DNA from: Methylosinus sporium
Lineage (GTDB): Bacteria > Pseudomonadota > Alphaproteobacteria > Rhizobiales > Beijerinckiaceae
Length of the DNA stretch: 64,000 nucleotides
Reading direction: 5' to 3'
Assembly: GCF_003113265.1 (NCBI RefSeq)
Contig: NZ_PUIV01000012.1
Coordinates: forward strand, 1 to 64,000
Position numbers and translations under genes: made by a program. A model generated the notes under the pieces. It had not been told where the DNA came from, ran no database searches, and saw only the letters and a list, made by a program, of their open reading frames with translations. Below, piece after piece: positions 7,781 through 19,887 of the stretch (position 1 is the stretch's first letter; each line of letters starts with the position of its first letter).

Positions 7781-8614
7781 ATGGCTCAAAGACCGACCAA
7801 AGAAACCAAGCAGAGTTCGGCTCGCGAGGAGCGGCCGCCGGTCGTGCGGGAGAAAGCTCCTGCGCTCGCGCCTCAGAGAGGTCGGCCGACGCTCATTCTG
7901 GTCGGCGCCGACAAGGGCGGCGTGGGAAAGACGACGATCGCCCGCGTGCTGCTCGACTATCTCGCCGCCAATAATGTCTTGACCCGGGCCTTCGATACGG
8001 AGACCCCGCGCGGCACGCTCTATCGCTTTCATCCCGATCAGACCAGCGTCGTCGATTTGACCTCGACCTCGGATCAAATGAAGATCATCGACACTCTGGC
8101 CACGGCTCAGGTGAGGGTCAGCGTCGTCGACGTCCGCGCCGGCGGGCTGGAGCCGGCCTTGCAGGCGCTGCAGGACACCGGCTTTCTCGACGCCGTGGCG
8201 GAAGGGGAAGTCGGCTTCATCCTGTTCCATGTGCTCGGCTCGTCCATCGCCTCGCTGGACGAGATCGCCGAAGTCGCCCCTTATGTCGATGACGCCGATT
8301 ATTTCCTCGTCAAGAACCATGTCAACGACACCACATTTTTCGAGTGGGACCCTGTGACGCACCGCAAATATTTCGAGAAAGTGGAGACGGCGGGCGAGAT
8401 CACCATCCCCAAGCTCAACGAATTGTCCTATGAACAGGTGGAGATCGCCGGCGCGCCTTTTTCCACCTTCGTCGCCAATCGGACGGCGGAAGGGGGGCCG
8501 GCGGACCATTCCTTCGTCCTTCGTGGCTATGTCCGCACCTGGCAGAACAGGATCGCCGACGAATTCGATCGCATCCGTCTGCTGGATCGCATCGCCGGCA
8601 GGGAGGGCGCATAG
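7781..8614 (+). CDS. MinD/ParA-like P-loop ATPase
   Basis: Cytosolic ATPase of 277 residues. After a charged, disordered 35-residue N terminus it has the deviant Walker A motif DKGGVGKTT (residues 44-52) with the signature lysine K45, so it belongs to the ParA/MinD/Soj fold. FDTETPRG and SVVDVRAGG match the switch strands. Such proteins position cargo or act as regulatory switches, usually as ATP-dependent dimers. There is no parB-like gene or origin nearby, so chromosome segregation is unlikely. Its partner is probably the related gene 59 bp downstream. The ATG has only a weak ribosome site. Confidence 0.8.
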   Translation: MAQRPTKETKQSSAREERPPVVREKAPALAPQRGRPTLILVGADKGGVGKTTIARVLLDYLAANNVLTRAFDTETPRGTLYRFHPDQTSVVDLTSTSDQMKIIDTLATAQVRVSVVDVRAGGLEPALQALQDTGFLDAVAEGEVGFILFHVLGSSIASLDEIAEVAPYVDDADYFLVKNHVNDTTFFEWDPVTHRKYFEKVETAGEITIPKLNELSYEQVEIAGAPFSTFVANRTAEGGPADHSFVLRGYVRTWQNRIADEFDRIRLLDRIAGREGA

Positions 8615-8673
8615 CGCCGAGCTCGTGTGGTTGGTGGCAGAGCGAGCCTCGGGCGGCGCCGAGAGAGTGAAAA

Positions 8674-9387
8674 ATGAGTCGACGCACTTTGGTGTTCGTC
8701 GCCTGTTCCCCGCATCCGCGATCGGGCGTTTCGACGACCGCGCGGCTGTTGACGGACTTCTATCTCTCGCGCCTCGCCGACGTCGAAGGCTTCGACACCG
8801 ATCCTCACGCGCCGCGCTATCACGAATTGTTTCCCGATCGCACGCAGGTCATCGACATCGCCGCCATACGCGGCCAGATTTCCTTGTTCGACAGGCTGCT
8901 GGTCGACGACGGCGTTCCCAAGATCGTCGATGTCTGGCAGCGCAGCTACGACCGCTTCTTCAAGACGGTGAAAGAAATCGGCTTTGTGGAGGAAGCGCAT
9001 TTGCGCGGCGTCGAGCCGATCGTCCTCTTCCATGTGGACCCGTCGGAAACGGCGCTGGCCAGCGCGCAATCGCTCAGCGCGTCATGGCGCGATCTTCCCA
9101 TGGTGGTGGTGCAGAACGAAGGCGCCGCGCCGCTCGGGGCCTATGCGCATGAGACGCTCGGCCATTATCCATCGACGCGCCGATTTGTCATCGGCCCGCT
9201 GGACGGCGCCGTCGCGAAAACGCTGGAACAGCCGGATGTTTCGCTGAGCCGGCTGCTGGTGGCGCCGCCGCCGGAAATGTCGATCGTCATTCGAGCGGCG
9301 CTGAAAGCGTGGATCGCGCCCATCTTCACGCAATTCCACAGTTTCGAGCTGCGGCGCCGGCTGGAAGGCGCGCAATTCCTGAAATGA
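8674..9387 (+). CDS. Degenerate paralogue of the MinD/ParA-like ATPase
   Basis: Protein of 237 residues that follows the same plan as its upstream neighbour: an N-terminal strand LVFVACSPH, then RSGVSTTAR where Walker A should be, then VEGFDTDPHAPRYHELFP, parallel to FDTETPRGTLYRFHP in the first protein. The essential GKT of Walker A is changed to GVST and the signature lysine is absent, so ATP binding is doubtful. It probably arose by duplication and may form an asymmetric heterodimer with the active copy. The two are co-directional with a 59-bp gap, likely one transcript. Confidence 0.7.
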   Translation: MSRRTLVFVACSPHPRSGVSTTARLLTDFYLSRLADVEGFDTDPHAPRYHELFPDRTQVIDIAAIRGQISLFDRLLVDDGVPKIVDVWQRSYDRFFKTVKEIGFVEEAHLRGVEPIVLFHVDPSETALASAQSLSASWRDLPMVVVQNEGAAPLGAYAHETLGHYPSTRRFVIGPLDGAVAKTLEQPDVSLSRLLVAPPPEMSIVIRAALKAWIAPIFTQFHSFELRRRLEGAQFLK

Positions 9388-9512
9388 GCCGCGGCTCGTG
9401 CGCTCGCGCAGCCACGCCGTCGCCGGAGTGCGGCGCCGGGCCGCGCCCCTGTTCGGAACCTTTCTCAGCGGGGCGGATTAGCGCTGTGCCGAGTTCCACA
9501 CAGGAGACTGCT

Positions 9513-9752
9513 ATGCACTGCGGAGATTGCCGTTTTTGGCACCAACCGGCCGCTCAATGCCGGCGCAACGCCCCGCTGCCGATGCGCGGCGCGGGTCAGC
9601 AGGGAAACACAGACACTGCATGGCCGGCCGTCGCCGCCGATGAATGGTGCGGCGAATATCAGCCGGGCTATATCGACCGCACCAGCCTGCCGGCGGGAGC
9701 TCAGTCGCACGCCCGCAGTCGGGCCGGCCGTCAGGAATCCGCCCAGCATTGA
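9513..9752 (+). CDS. Small Cys-rich, probably zinc-binding protein (79 residues)
   Basis: The frame begins MHCGDCRFWH and contains a second cysteine cluster CRRNAPLP, then DEWCGEYQPGY. This CxxC...C...WCGE pattern occurs in short bacterial and prophage proteins thought to bind a metal through four cysteines. A good ribosome site, CAGGAGA, ends six bases before the ATG. It follows the ATPase pair on the same strand after 125 bp, so it may be part of that unit or independent. The last 25 residues are low-complexity. Function unknown. Confidence 0.65.
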   Translation: MHCGDCRFWHQPAAQCRRNAPLPMRGAGQQGNTDTAWPAVAADEWCGEYQPGYIDRTSLPAGAQSHARSRAGRQESAQH

Positions 9753-9901
9753 GCGCACTTTCGAGCCTTTCCGCCGAACCGGAGTGCGCTTCGGCCGGAA
9801 ACGCTCTCGTGAGCTGCTTCATCGCAGCCGAAGGGTTTTTGAGCGGGCCCAAAGGCTCGCGATCCAGGGGCGCGCCGGTCCGAGCGCGCCCAGAAACAGA
9901 T

Positions 9902-9945
9902 CGAGCGCTATCCGATCCAATCGGATCGGATAGCGCTCGCTTTTC
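9902..9945 (+). terminator. Strong intrinsic terminator hairpin
   Basis: A perfect 17-bp stem (9902-9918 with 9923-9939) closed by a 4-base AATC loop is followed by GCTTTTC on the plus strand. It lies between the rightward small gene and the end of the leftward atp operon. On the minus strand the tail is weaker (GTTTC), but it probably ends both converging transcripts. Confidence 0.75.
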
Positions 9946-10009
9946 TATGCGGCATATGATCGGAGAGCCTTCGGCGGAGAGGCTCTGGAACCGTGAGACG
10001 ACGCGCCTT

Positions 10010-10408
10010 TTACAGAGCGAGAGCCGTCTTCAGCTCCTGCAGCTGAGCGAGCTTTTCGGCCGCGATGCGGCGCGCCTCGTCGCCCTTGGCGTCGGCGACA
10101 TCCTCGCTCGCATTTTTGATGTCCGCGTCGAGCTTGGCGGCGTCGAGTTCGGCGACCGGAATGGCGTATTCGGCCAGAATGGTGAAGCCGCCGAGGCCGA
10201 CATCGGCGAAGCCGCCGCGCACGAACAGCTTTTCCTTATTGCCGGCCGCGTCGATCTCGACGACGCCGGGCTTGAGCACCGTCATCACCGGCGCATGATC
10301 TTTGAGAACCGTGAACACGCCCTCGGCGCCGGGGGCGACGACGGCGTCCACCTCTCCCGAGAACAGCAGCTTCTCGGGAGAAACGAGTTCGAAGTGAAAC
10401 GTGGCCAT
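10010..10408 (-). CDS. atpC: F1 ATP synthase epsilon subunit
   Basis: Central-stalk subunit of 132 residues that links rotation of the c-ring to the catalytic head and can inhibit ATP hydrolysis. The N-terminal beta sandwich is clear ([25 protein letters not shown], then [15 protein letters not shown]), followed by a C-terminal helical hairpin rich in Ala, Lys and Glu. It is the last gene of atpHAGDC, 27 bp after atpD. Length and start are normal for alphaproteobacteria. Confidence 0.96.
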   Translation of the reverse strand: MATFHFELVSPEKLLFSGEVDAVVAPGAEGVFTVLKDHAPVMTVLKPGVVEIDAAGNKEKLFVRGGFADVGLGGFTILAEYAIPVAELDAAKLDADIKNASEDVADAKGDEARRIAAEKLAQLQELKTALAL

Positions 10409-10435
10409 GAAGGGCTCCGTCTAGCAATCAGCGGA

Positions 10436-12782
<2,347 letters not shown>

Positions 12783-12820
12783 GAGAGAACCCGTCTCATT
12801 GCGACCGGAGCCGGCCTGTC

Positions 12821-12900
12821 GTCATTGCGAGAAGCGAAGCCGCGATGCGATCGCAGAGCCGCCGAGCGGCTCTGGATCGTTTCGCTGCGCTCGCAATGAC
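12821..12900. repeat. GTCATTGCGAG-type palindromic element
   Basis: An 80-bp imperfect palindrome begins GTCATTGCGAGAAGCGAA and ends with the inverted form TTCGCTGCGCTCGCAATGAC; an inner stem (CAGAGCCG..CGGCTCTG) is also present. This is the widespread alphaproteobacterial GTCATTGCGAG repeat. Here it sits inside the atp operon between atpA and atpG, so it will be transcribed and fold in the mRNA. Confidence 0.85.
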
Positions 12901-12932
12901 GGGCCATTGCTTCCGATCCTTGGTTGCGCGCG

Positions 12933-14461
<1,529 letters not shown>

Positions 14462-14462
<1 letters not shown>

Positions 14463-15025
14463 CAGCCGACCTCTTTCATGCGTGTTCGAATGGAATTGAG
14501 CTTGGTCTTCAGCGACGCGTCGAGCATACGCGAGCCGATTTTGACGACGAGACCCCCGATGATCGCCGGATCGACCTTCACCTCGAGGTCGATCGTCTTG
14601 CCGCTGGCGACGCCGAGGAGCGCATCGCGCAGCGCGCTCTCGTGATGAGAGGCGAGCGGCGCGGCCACCGTGACGTCGGCGCGCACGACGCCCTTGGCGG
14701 CGTCATGCAGCTTGCCATAGGCCTCGATGATGGCGGGGAGAGCGAAGAGGCGACGTTTTGTCGCGACGAGCTTCACGAAATTGGCCGCGACGCCCGTGAC
14801 GCCAGCGGCGTCGAGAATGGGAGAGAGAGCCTTGATCTGCGTTTCGGCAGAATAGACCGGGCTCTTGATCAGGCGCTCGAGATCCGCGCTCTCTTGGATC
14901 AGCGCAGCAAAGCCGCGCAGCGCCGTCGCGATCTCGTCCGTGGAGCCTTTCTCCACCGCGAGATCATAAAGGGCCGAGGCGTATCGCCCCGCTACTCCGG
15001 ATAGATCGTCTCCGCCTGAAGCCAC
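14462..15025 (-). CDS. atpH: F1 ATP synthase delta subunit
   Basis: Peripheral-stalk subunit (OSCP type) of 187 residues that joins F1 to the F0 b-subunits. Family landmarks are [17 protein letters not shown] at the start and [27 protein letters not shown] at the end. It is the first gene of the F1 operon. The F0 genes are not in the window, as expected for alphaproteobacteria, in which F0 and F1 are separate operons. Confidence 0.96.
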
Positions 15026-15409
15026 TTGCGTATCGCTCTCGGATCGCCGTCACTCGAGGCGCCTCGCGCGCAACGCAGGTCTGCGTGCGACGAAATCCGC
15101 AATGGCCTCGAACAACGTATTGTCGGGGGAAGGAGCCAAGGGCGACGCCCCAGCTCCAAGGCGATCGTCCCCTAACACAGCATATTTTGCGGCGCAACCC
15201 TGCGAAGGCTGCGAAGAGGGCAGTTTCGACGATCGCCCAAAAAAGCGCCATTCCCATTTCGTCGCGCGCAGAGCCTCGGCTTGGCCTTTGACTACGTTGA
15301 ATTTTTAGGCGCTTCGCAATTTTTCGGGACAGGCCGGCGGCGTGTCGCCGCTTGCGCCGGTCGCGCGAGCGTGGCACTGCGAAATCCTATCCACAGTCGG
15401 AGACGAAAG
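15026..15409. other. 384-bp divergent region with potential RNA structure
   Basis: Between the leftward atp operon and rightward mtnP there should be two promoters. The middle (about 15115-15240) can fold: GGAGC at 15132-15136 pairs with GCTCC near 15153-15157, with GGGC/GCCC nested inside, and GGCGATCGTC (15160-15169) is an exact inverted repeat of GACGATCGCC (15228-15237). A run of AAAAAA follows at 15239-15244, so on the minus strand a T-run precedes the structure. I could not match it to 6S RNA, SRP RNA or a known riboswitch. Confidence 0.4.
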
Positions 15410-16291
15410 ATGACGCGAGCGGTTGTCGGCATCATCGGAGGATCGGGCGTCTATCACCTGCCCGGCTTGCAGGATTTGCGCGAGGAGCGCGTCACGACGC
15501 CCTGGGGCGATCCGTCGGACGCGCTGCATTTCGGCCGCATCGGCGAGACGCAGGTCGTGTTTCTGCCGCGGCATGGGCGCGGTCATGTGTTCTCGCCCTC
15601 GGGCATAAATTATCGCGCCAATATTTTCGCGCTGAAGCAGGCGGGCGTCACCGATCTCGTGTCCGTCTCCGCCTGCGGCTCGTTCAAATCGGAGCTCTAT
15701 CCGGGACTCTTCGTGCTGCCGGATCAATTCGTCGATCGCACCTTCGGCCGGCAATCCTCCTTTTTCGGCAATGGCTGCGTCGCGCATGTGTCCATGGCGC
15801 ATCCGGTGGCGCCGCTGCTGGCCAAGCGCATCGCCGCCGCGGCGAAGACGGAAGGCATGGAGCATTCCGTCGGCGGAACCTATGTGTGCATGGAAGGTCC
15901 GCAATTTTCGTCTTACGCGGAATCGCTGACCTACAAGGCCGCGGGCTATGACGTCATCGGCATGACCGCCATGCCGGAGGCGAAGCTGGCGCGCGAGGCG
16001 GAACTCTCTTACGCGACCATCGCAATGGTCACGGATTTCGACTGCTGGCATCCAGAGCACGACAATGTCGATGTCGCCTCGGTCATCGCCGTCGTGCGCG
16101 ACAACGCCGACAAGGCGAGCCGTCTGCTCGCGCGCCTGCTCGCCGATTTTCCACATGAGCACGAGCCCTGCCCGATCGGCTCCGATCGCGCGCTCGACAC
16201 CGCCATTCTGACGGCGCCAGAGGCGCGCGATCCGGCGCTGATGGAGAAGCTCGGCGTCATTGTCGCGCGGGCGAGCGGCGCGGCGACGTAA
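15410..16291 (+). CDS. mtnP: S-methyl-5-prime-thioadenosine phosphorylase
   Basis: Cytosolic enzyme of 293 residues that splits methylthioadenosine with phosphate into adenine and methylthioribose-1-phosphate. It has GIIGGSGVYHLPGL at the N terminus, RHGRGHVFSPSGINYRANI, SACGSFK, and the substrate loop YVCMEGPQFSS and IGMTAMPEAKLAREAE, all typical of MTAP rather than purine nucleoside phosphorylase. The adenine it releases can be reused by the Apt encoded at 18025. The ATG at 15410 matches the family start; an open frame extends upstream without homology. Confidence 0.93.
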   Translation: MTRAVVGIIGGSGVYHLPGLQDLREERVTTPWGDPSDALHFGRIGETQVVFLPRHGRGHVFSPSGINYRANIFALKQAGVTDLVSVSACGSFKSELYPGLFVLPDQFVDRTFGRQSSFFGNGCVAHVSMAHPVAPLLAKRIAAAAKTEGMEHSVGGTYVCMEGPQFSSYAESLTYKAAGYDVIGMTAMPEAKLAREAELSYATIAMVTDFDCWHPEHDNVDVASVIAVVRDNADKASRLLARLLADFPHEHEPCPIGSDRALDTAILTAPEARDPALMEKLGVIVARASGAAT

Positions 16292-16304
16292 AGCGAAGAG
16301 CGCC

Positions 16305-16961
16305 TCAATCCCCGCAATCGTCCAGCCAGACGTCGGAAGAGCCGCGCCGCTCGCAGAGCCCGGCGAGATGTTTCTCGATGCGGCGCACGCGCTCGGCGTT
16401 GGCTTGCGTGCCCGGCGCGAAATCTTTGGGATCATCGACGGCGACGACGAGCGCGAGAAACTCGCCGTCGTCCAATTCCGCCAGCGGCTTGCCGAACCAT
16501 TTGCGCGCCGCCGGATCGAAGCCGTTCACATCGATGAAGGCGGCGATCTGCGCGCTCTTCGAAGTCAGCGCGCCGACGGCGAATTGCGCGATCAGCGTCT
16601 GGCGAATCCTGCCGAAGCCCGGCTTGAAATCGGCGAAATAGAGTTTTTTCGTCACCGATTGCGCGAGCGTGCCGCCGAGCGGCGCGCTCCAATCGACGCC
16701 GCCATGCGTCCAGAAGCGAGGGTCCCGCACGCGCAGCAGCGTCTCGATGCGCTCGCGCGAGAAGCCGGGCGGCAGTTTGGCGCCGTGATCGGTCTCCGCC
16801 TCATAACGCGCGAACAACGCCGGCGTGGCGACGCGGGCGAGCGCGACGGAGACGGCCTCATAACCGACGAGCGCGGCGAAGGCCGCGCCGGCAAAGGCGG
16901 CCAGCGCCGAGCCCGCTGTCGCCGCTGCGAATGAGCGCGCCCGTCTTTTCGCATCTCGCAT
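16305..16961 (-). CDS. GT51-like transglycosylase-fold protein, catalytic Glu missing (copy A)
   Basis: Membrane-anchored protein of 218 residues: a basic N terminus, one membrane segment (about 10-35), then a domain like the peptidoglycan glycosyltransferases of family GT51. The motif normally EDxxFxxHxG reads RDPRFWTHGG (R79 in place of the catalytic Glu), GGSTITQQ reads GGTLAQSV, and RKxxE reads RIRQ, so the second glutamate is Q121. The C-terminal WFGKPLAELDDGEFLAL still fits the fold. It is therefore unlikely to polymerise glycan. A near-identical paralogue follows upstream at 17079. Start ATG 16961 has GGGAG eight bases upstream. Confidence 0.7.
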   Translation of the reverse strand: MRDAKRRARSFAAATAGSALAAFAGAAFAALVGYEAVSVALARVATPALFARYEAETDHGAKLPPGFSRERIETLLRVRDPRFWTHGGVDWSAPLGGTLAQSVTKKLYFADFKPGFGRIRQTLIAQFAVGALTSKSAQIAAFIDVNGFDPAARKWFGKPLAELDDGEFLALVVAVDDPKDFAPGTQANAERVRRIEKHLAGLCERRGSSDVWLDDCGD

Positions 16962-17078
16962 AGAACACACTCCCGCCGACGCTCGCCTCGCATTTTCGGT
17001 CGGGAGCTTTACGAGTAAAATGGGCGGCGGCGCGACCGGTGCATGACCATCTCGCGGAGCGATTGCGGCGAGACGCGA

Positions 17079-17714
17079 CTAATCAGCGCAATTCTCCAGC
17101 CACACATCGGAAAAGCCGCGCCGCTCACAGAGGCCGGCGAGGTATTTCTCGATGCGCCGCACGCGCTCGGCGTTGGCCGGCGTTCCCGGCGCATGGTCCT
17201 TCGGGCTGTTGTTGGTGGCGACGAGCGCGAGAAATTCATCGTCGTTCAACGCCGCCAGTCTCTTGCCGAACCATTTTTGCGCGGCGGGCTCCCATCCGTT
17301 CACATCGATGAAGGCGGCGAGCTGGGCGTTCTTGGAGGTCAGCGGCCCGACGGCGAATTGCGCGATCAGCGTCTGGCGGATCTTCGCGAAGCCCTTTTGG
17401 AAATTCTCGAAATAGAGCCGCTTGACCACGGATTGCGTGACGGTAGTGGTGGTGAGCGGCGCGCTCCAATCGACGCCGCCATGCGTCCAGAAGCTCGGGT
17501 CCTGCACTTTGATCAGCGTCTCGATTCGCTCGCTGGACAGGCCGGCAGGCAGTTTTGCGCCATTGTCGGTCGCCGCCTCGTAGCGCGCGAAAATCTCCGG
17601 CGTCTCGGAACGGGCGAGCGCGACCGAGACCGCCTCATAGCCGACGAGGCCGAGACTCGCCGCGGCCGCCGCAATCAGGATGGCAGGAATGATACGTCGT
17701 TTGAAATCAGCCAT
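17079..17714 (-). CDS. GT51-like transglycosylase-fold protein, catalytic Glu missing (copy B)
   Basis: Paralogue of the neighbouring 16305-16961 gene, 211 residues, with one N-terminal membrane segment and the same truncated GT51-like domain. The first catalytic motif reads QDPSFWTHGG (Q71 for Glu) and the RKxxE motif KIRQ (Q114 for Glu). Both copies share VGYEAVSVALAR before the domain and end in LAGLCERRG..SDVWL..C. The duplication must be old enough for drift, yet both have lost the same acidic residues, so the loss came first. Ribosome site GAGGAG lies just before the ATG. Confidence 0.7.
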   Translation of the reverse strand: MADFKRRIIPAILIAAAAASLGLVGYEAVSVALARSETPEIFARYEAATDNGAKLPAGLSSERIETLIKVQDPSFWTHGGVDWSAPLTTTTVTQSVVKRLYFENFQKGFAKIRQTLIAQFAVGPLTSKNAQLAAFIDVNGWEPAAQKWFGKRLAALNDDEFLALVATNNSPKDHAPGTPANAERVRRIEKYLAGLCERRGFSDVWLENCAD

Positions 17715-18024
17715 ATGAATTTCTCCTCGCAGGGAAATCGGGTGAATGAGAAATGGCGCCTGAAGCGGCGTTTCTACCTCCCCCTTCGAGGGAGGAGGTC
17801 GAGCGCCGAAGGCGATCGGGAGGGTGTGACGCCCCGAGTCTTTGCAGTAGAACCCCACCCCGGACCGCGCAATACTGCTTCACCCGATATCCTGATCTTT
17901 GCGGTGAAAATCGGTAGTCTGTCGGCGCTCCTGCGGCCGGAATGCGGCAGCCGCGTGAGATGCCTTTCGGCCGAGAATGCGCTATGAACCGACGAGCCGA
18001 ACAAATCCGACGAGATTTCGCAAC
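17715..18024. other. 310-bp intergenic region with long repeat
   Basis: The gap between copy B of the GT51-like genes (leftward) and apt (rightward) is mostly filled by the repeat at 17767-17862. The 110 bases before apt should carry its promoter, but I see no convincing -35/-10 pair. The run ATTTCGCAAC just before the apt ATG lacks a strong ribosome site. Confidence 0.5.
17767..17862 (+). repeat. About 95-nt dispersed repeat (copy 1)
   Basis: The stretch from GGCGTTTCTACCTCCCCC to AACCCCACCCCG has a second copy on the other strand at 23179-23272. Both share the order: CTACCTCCCCC, a GAGGGGG stem partner, GAGGTCGAGCGC, CGGGAGGG, CCCCGAGTCTT and AACCCCACCCCG, with a few indels between. It looks like a non-coding repeat family of this genome. 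Confidence 0.8.
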
Positions 18025-18552
18025 ATGACCCTCGCTTCCACAATCCGCACGATTCCCGACTATCCCAAGCCCGGCATCATGTTCCGCGACATCACGACGC
18101 TGCTCGGCGACGCCAGGGCGTTTCGCCGCGCCGTGGACGAATTGGTGCAGCCCTGGGCCGGCACGAAGATCGACAAGGTGGCGGGCATGGAGGCGCGCGG
18201 CTTCATTCTGGGCGGCGCAGTGGCGCATCAATTGTCGGCCGGCTTCGTGCCCGTGCGCAAGAAGGGCAAGCTGCCGCATACGACCGTCTCCATCGCCTAT
18301 TCGCTGGAATATGGCGTGGACGAGATGGAGGTTCACGAGGATGCGGTGGTGAAGGGCGAGCGCGTCATTCTCGTCGACGATCTCATCGCCACCGGCGGCA
18401 CGGCGGAAGGCGCCGTCAAGCTGCTGCAGAAGATCGGCGCGGAAGTCATCGCCGCCTGCTTCGTCATCGATCTGCCCGAGCTCGGCGGCGCGAAGAAGAT
18501 CGAAGCGCTCGGCGTCCCGGTGCGCCGGCTCGTTTCCTTCGAAGGCCATTGA
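18025..18552 (+). CDS. apt: Adenine phosphoribosyltransferase
   Basis: Purine salvage enzyme of 175 residues that joins adenine to PRPP to form AMP. Landmarks: [17 protein letters not shown] at the start, [14 protein letters not shown], the flexible loop around RKKGKLPH, and the PRPP-binding motif [14 protein letters not shown] near residue 120. The internal ATG at 18025 gives the family N terminus; an open frame from 17977 adds nothing recognisable. Together with mtnP it forms a logical adenine salvage pair, though they are not in one operon. Confidence 0.95.
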   Translation: MTLASTIRTIPDYPKPGIMFRDITTLLGDARAFRRAVDELVQPWAGTKIDKVAGMEARGFILGGAVAHQLSAGFVPVRKKGKLPHTTVSIAYSLEYGVDEMEVHEDAVVKGERVILVDDLIATGGTAEGAVKLLQKIGAEVIAACFVIDLPELGGAKKIEALGVPVRRLVSFEGH

Positions 18553-18557
18553 CGCCT

Positions 18558-18588
18558 CGGCGGGCCGCGCTTTTGGCCGCGCCCGCCG
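18558..18588 (+). terminator. Candidate terminator hairpin after apt
   Basis: CGGCGGG and CCCGCCG form the base of a GC-rich stem that continues with one bulge to a TTTT loop. It begins five bases after the apt stop. The following TCTCTTC is only weakly T-rich, so termination may be partial. Confidence 0.5.
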
Positions 18589-18645
18589 TCTCTTCGCCAA
18601 TATCGCGTTTCGTAATGCATTTTTGTTGATTCCCTGACGATCGCC

Positions 18646-19794
18646 ATGCCGTCGAAACCGTCGCGCCCCATTCTGCTCGCCATGGCGCTCGCGCTCAGCG
18701 CCGTCGAGATCGGCGTTTTTGCGACCTTCGCCTGGCGCGGTCCCGCGCTGCGGGAGGAGGGGCCGCGCCCATCCATCGCCGAGCCGCGCGCAATTCCCTT
18801 CGGCCCCATGCTGCAAAATCTGCGCGGCGCGATCGTCGAGACCGCGCGGCTCGCCGAGCCGGCCGCGCCGGCCGAGATCGAGGAGCCGCCGACCTCCCCG
18901 CCGCGCGCGCGGCCGCCCTCCTTCCTCGCGGCGCTGCCGCCGCTGGCGCCGCTGGAGCCGACGCTCGCTATTCCCGTCGCGCCCGGCGAGGCGCCGCTGC
19001 CGCCGGCGCGGCCGCGCAATCTCCCCGCCGAGCCCTCGGCGGCGACCGCGCTGCCGCCGGTCGCCGTCTCGCCGCCCGCCGCCACGCAGGCGCTCGCTCT
19101 GGCCGAGACCCCGCCGGCCCACGACCAAGCGGCGCCGCGCCGCGACGACGGCAATTTCCGCCTGGGCGCGGCGGTCTATGTCCGCATCTTCAAGAAGGAG
19201 GGCGAGCTCGAGCTGTGGCGCAAGCAGGGCGAGCGTTACGCGCTCTATCGGACCTATCCGATCTGCAAATGGTCCGGCCGTCTCGGGCCCAAGCTGAAAT
19301 CCGGGGATTATCAATCGCCCGAGGGCTTCTACAGCGTCTCGGCGCGCCAGCTCAATCCGAACTCCCATTATCACCGCGCCTTCGACATCGGCTTTCCCAA
19401 CGCCTTCGACAAGCAGAACGGCCGCACCGGCGCCGCGCTGATGGTCCATGGCGCCTGCAAGTCGGTCGGCTGTTTCGCCATGACCGACAGGGTCATCGAC
19501 GAAATCTACGGAGCAGTCGAAGCGGCGCTGCGCGGCGGCCAGCACGAGGTGCCGGTCCATATCTTCCCCTTTCGCATGACCGATTTGGCCTTGGCCAAGG
19601 AGACGCAGGGCGACTGGACCAATCTCTGGGCGGCGCCGCCGGAGCACCAGCAATGGAGCGGCTTCTGGCAGAATTTGAAAGAGGGCTACGACCTCTTCGA
19701 GCAGACCGGCGAGCCGCCGACCGCCTATGCCTGCGGATCGCGCTACGCCTTCGGCGCCGCCGGCGGCTCCTGCCGCCGCATCGCCGGCTGGTGA
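18646..19794 (+). CDS. L,D-transpeptidase family (YkuD/YafK-like) protein
   Basis: Exported, membrane-anchored protein of 382 residues. It has one N-terminal membrane segment (about 10-30), a long Pro/Ala/Glu-rich linker to about residue 165, and a YkuD-fold catalytic domain. The active-site stretch reads MVHGACKSVGCFAMTD, with the histidine and catalytic cysteine in place, as in the YafK/DpaA type subgroup that remodels peptidoglycan or its lipoprotein links. The C terminus is rich in aromatic residues and has two cysteines. The linker is typical for crossing the periplasm. Likely monocistronic. Confidence 0.85.
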   Translation: MPSKPSRPILLAMALALSAVEIGVFATFAWRGPALREEGPRPSIAEPRAIPFGPMLQNLRGAIVETARLAEPAAPAEIEEPPTSPPRARPPSFLAALPPLAPLEPTLAIPVAPGEAPLPPARPRNLPAEPSAATALPPVAVSPPAATQALALAETPPAHDQAAPRRDDGNFRLGAAVYVRIFKKEGELELWRKQGERYALYRTYPICKWSGRLGPKLKSGDYQSPEGFYSVSARQLNPNSHYHRAFDIGFPNAFDKQNGRTGAALMVHGACKSVGCFAMTDRVIDEIYGAVEAALRGGQHEVPVHIFPFRMTDLALAKETQGDWTNLWAAPPEHQQWSGFWQNLKEGYDLFEQTGEPPTAYACGSRYAFGAAGGSCRRIAGW

Positions 19795-19887
19795 TCGATC
19801 CCTCGAGCCACGCGCCGACGCGCCGTCACGGCGAGCCGCCCCGCACATCGGCGCGCTACCGCTCGGACTCTTCCCGGCGTCCGGCGG

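Noticed and set aside
12821-12900. Terminator between atpA and atpG
   Set aside because: A palindrome without T-run in the middle of an essential operon; better explained as the dispersed GTCATTGCGAG repeat.
15115-15244. 6S RNA, SRP RNA or SAM-type riboswitch
   Set aside because: The stems do not reproduce the conserved bubble, GGAAG motif or pseudoknot that I know for these classes, so only a generic structure is claimed.
17707-19848. 713-codon leftward open frame over apt and the L,D-transpeptidase
   Set aside because: It spans two convincing genes and the repeat at 17767-17862 on the other strand. Not a gene.
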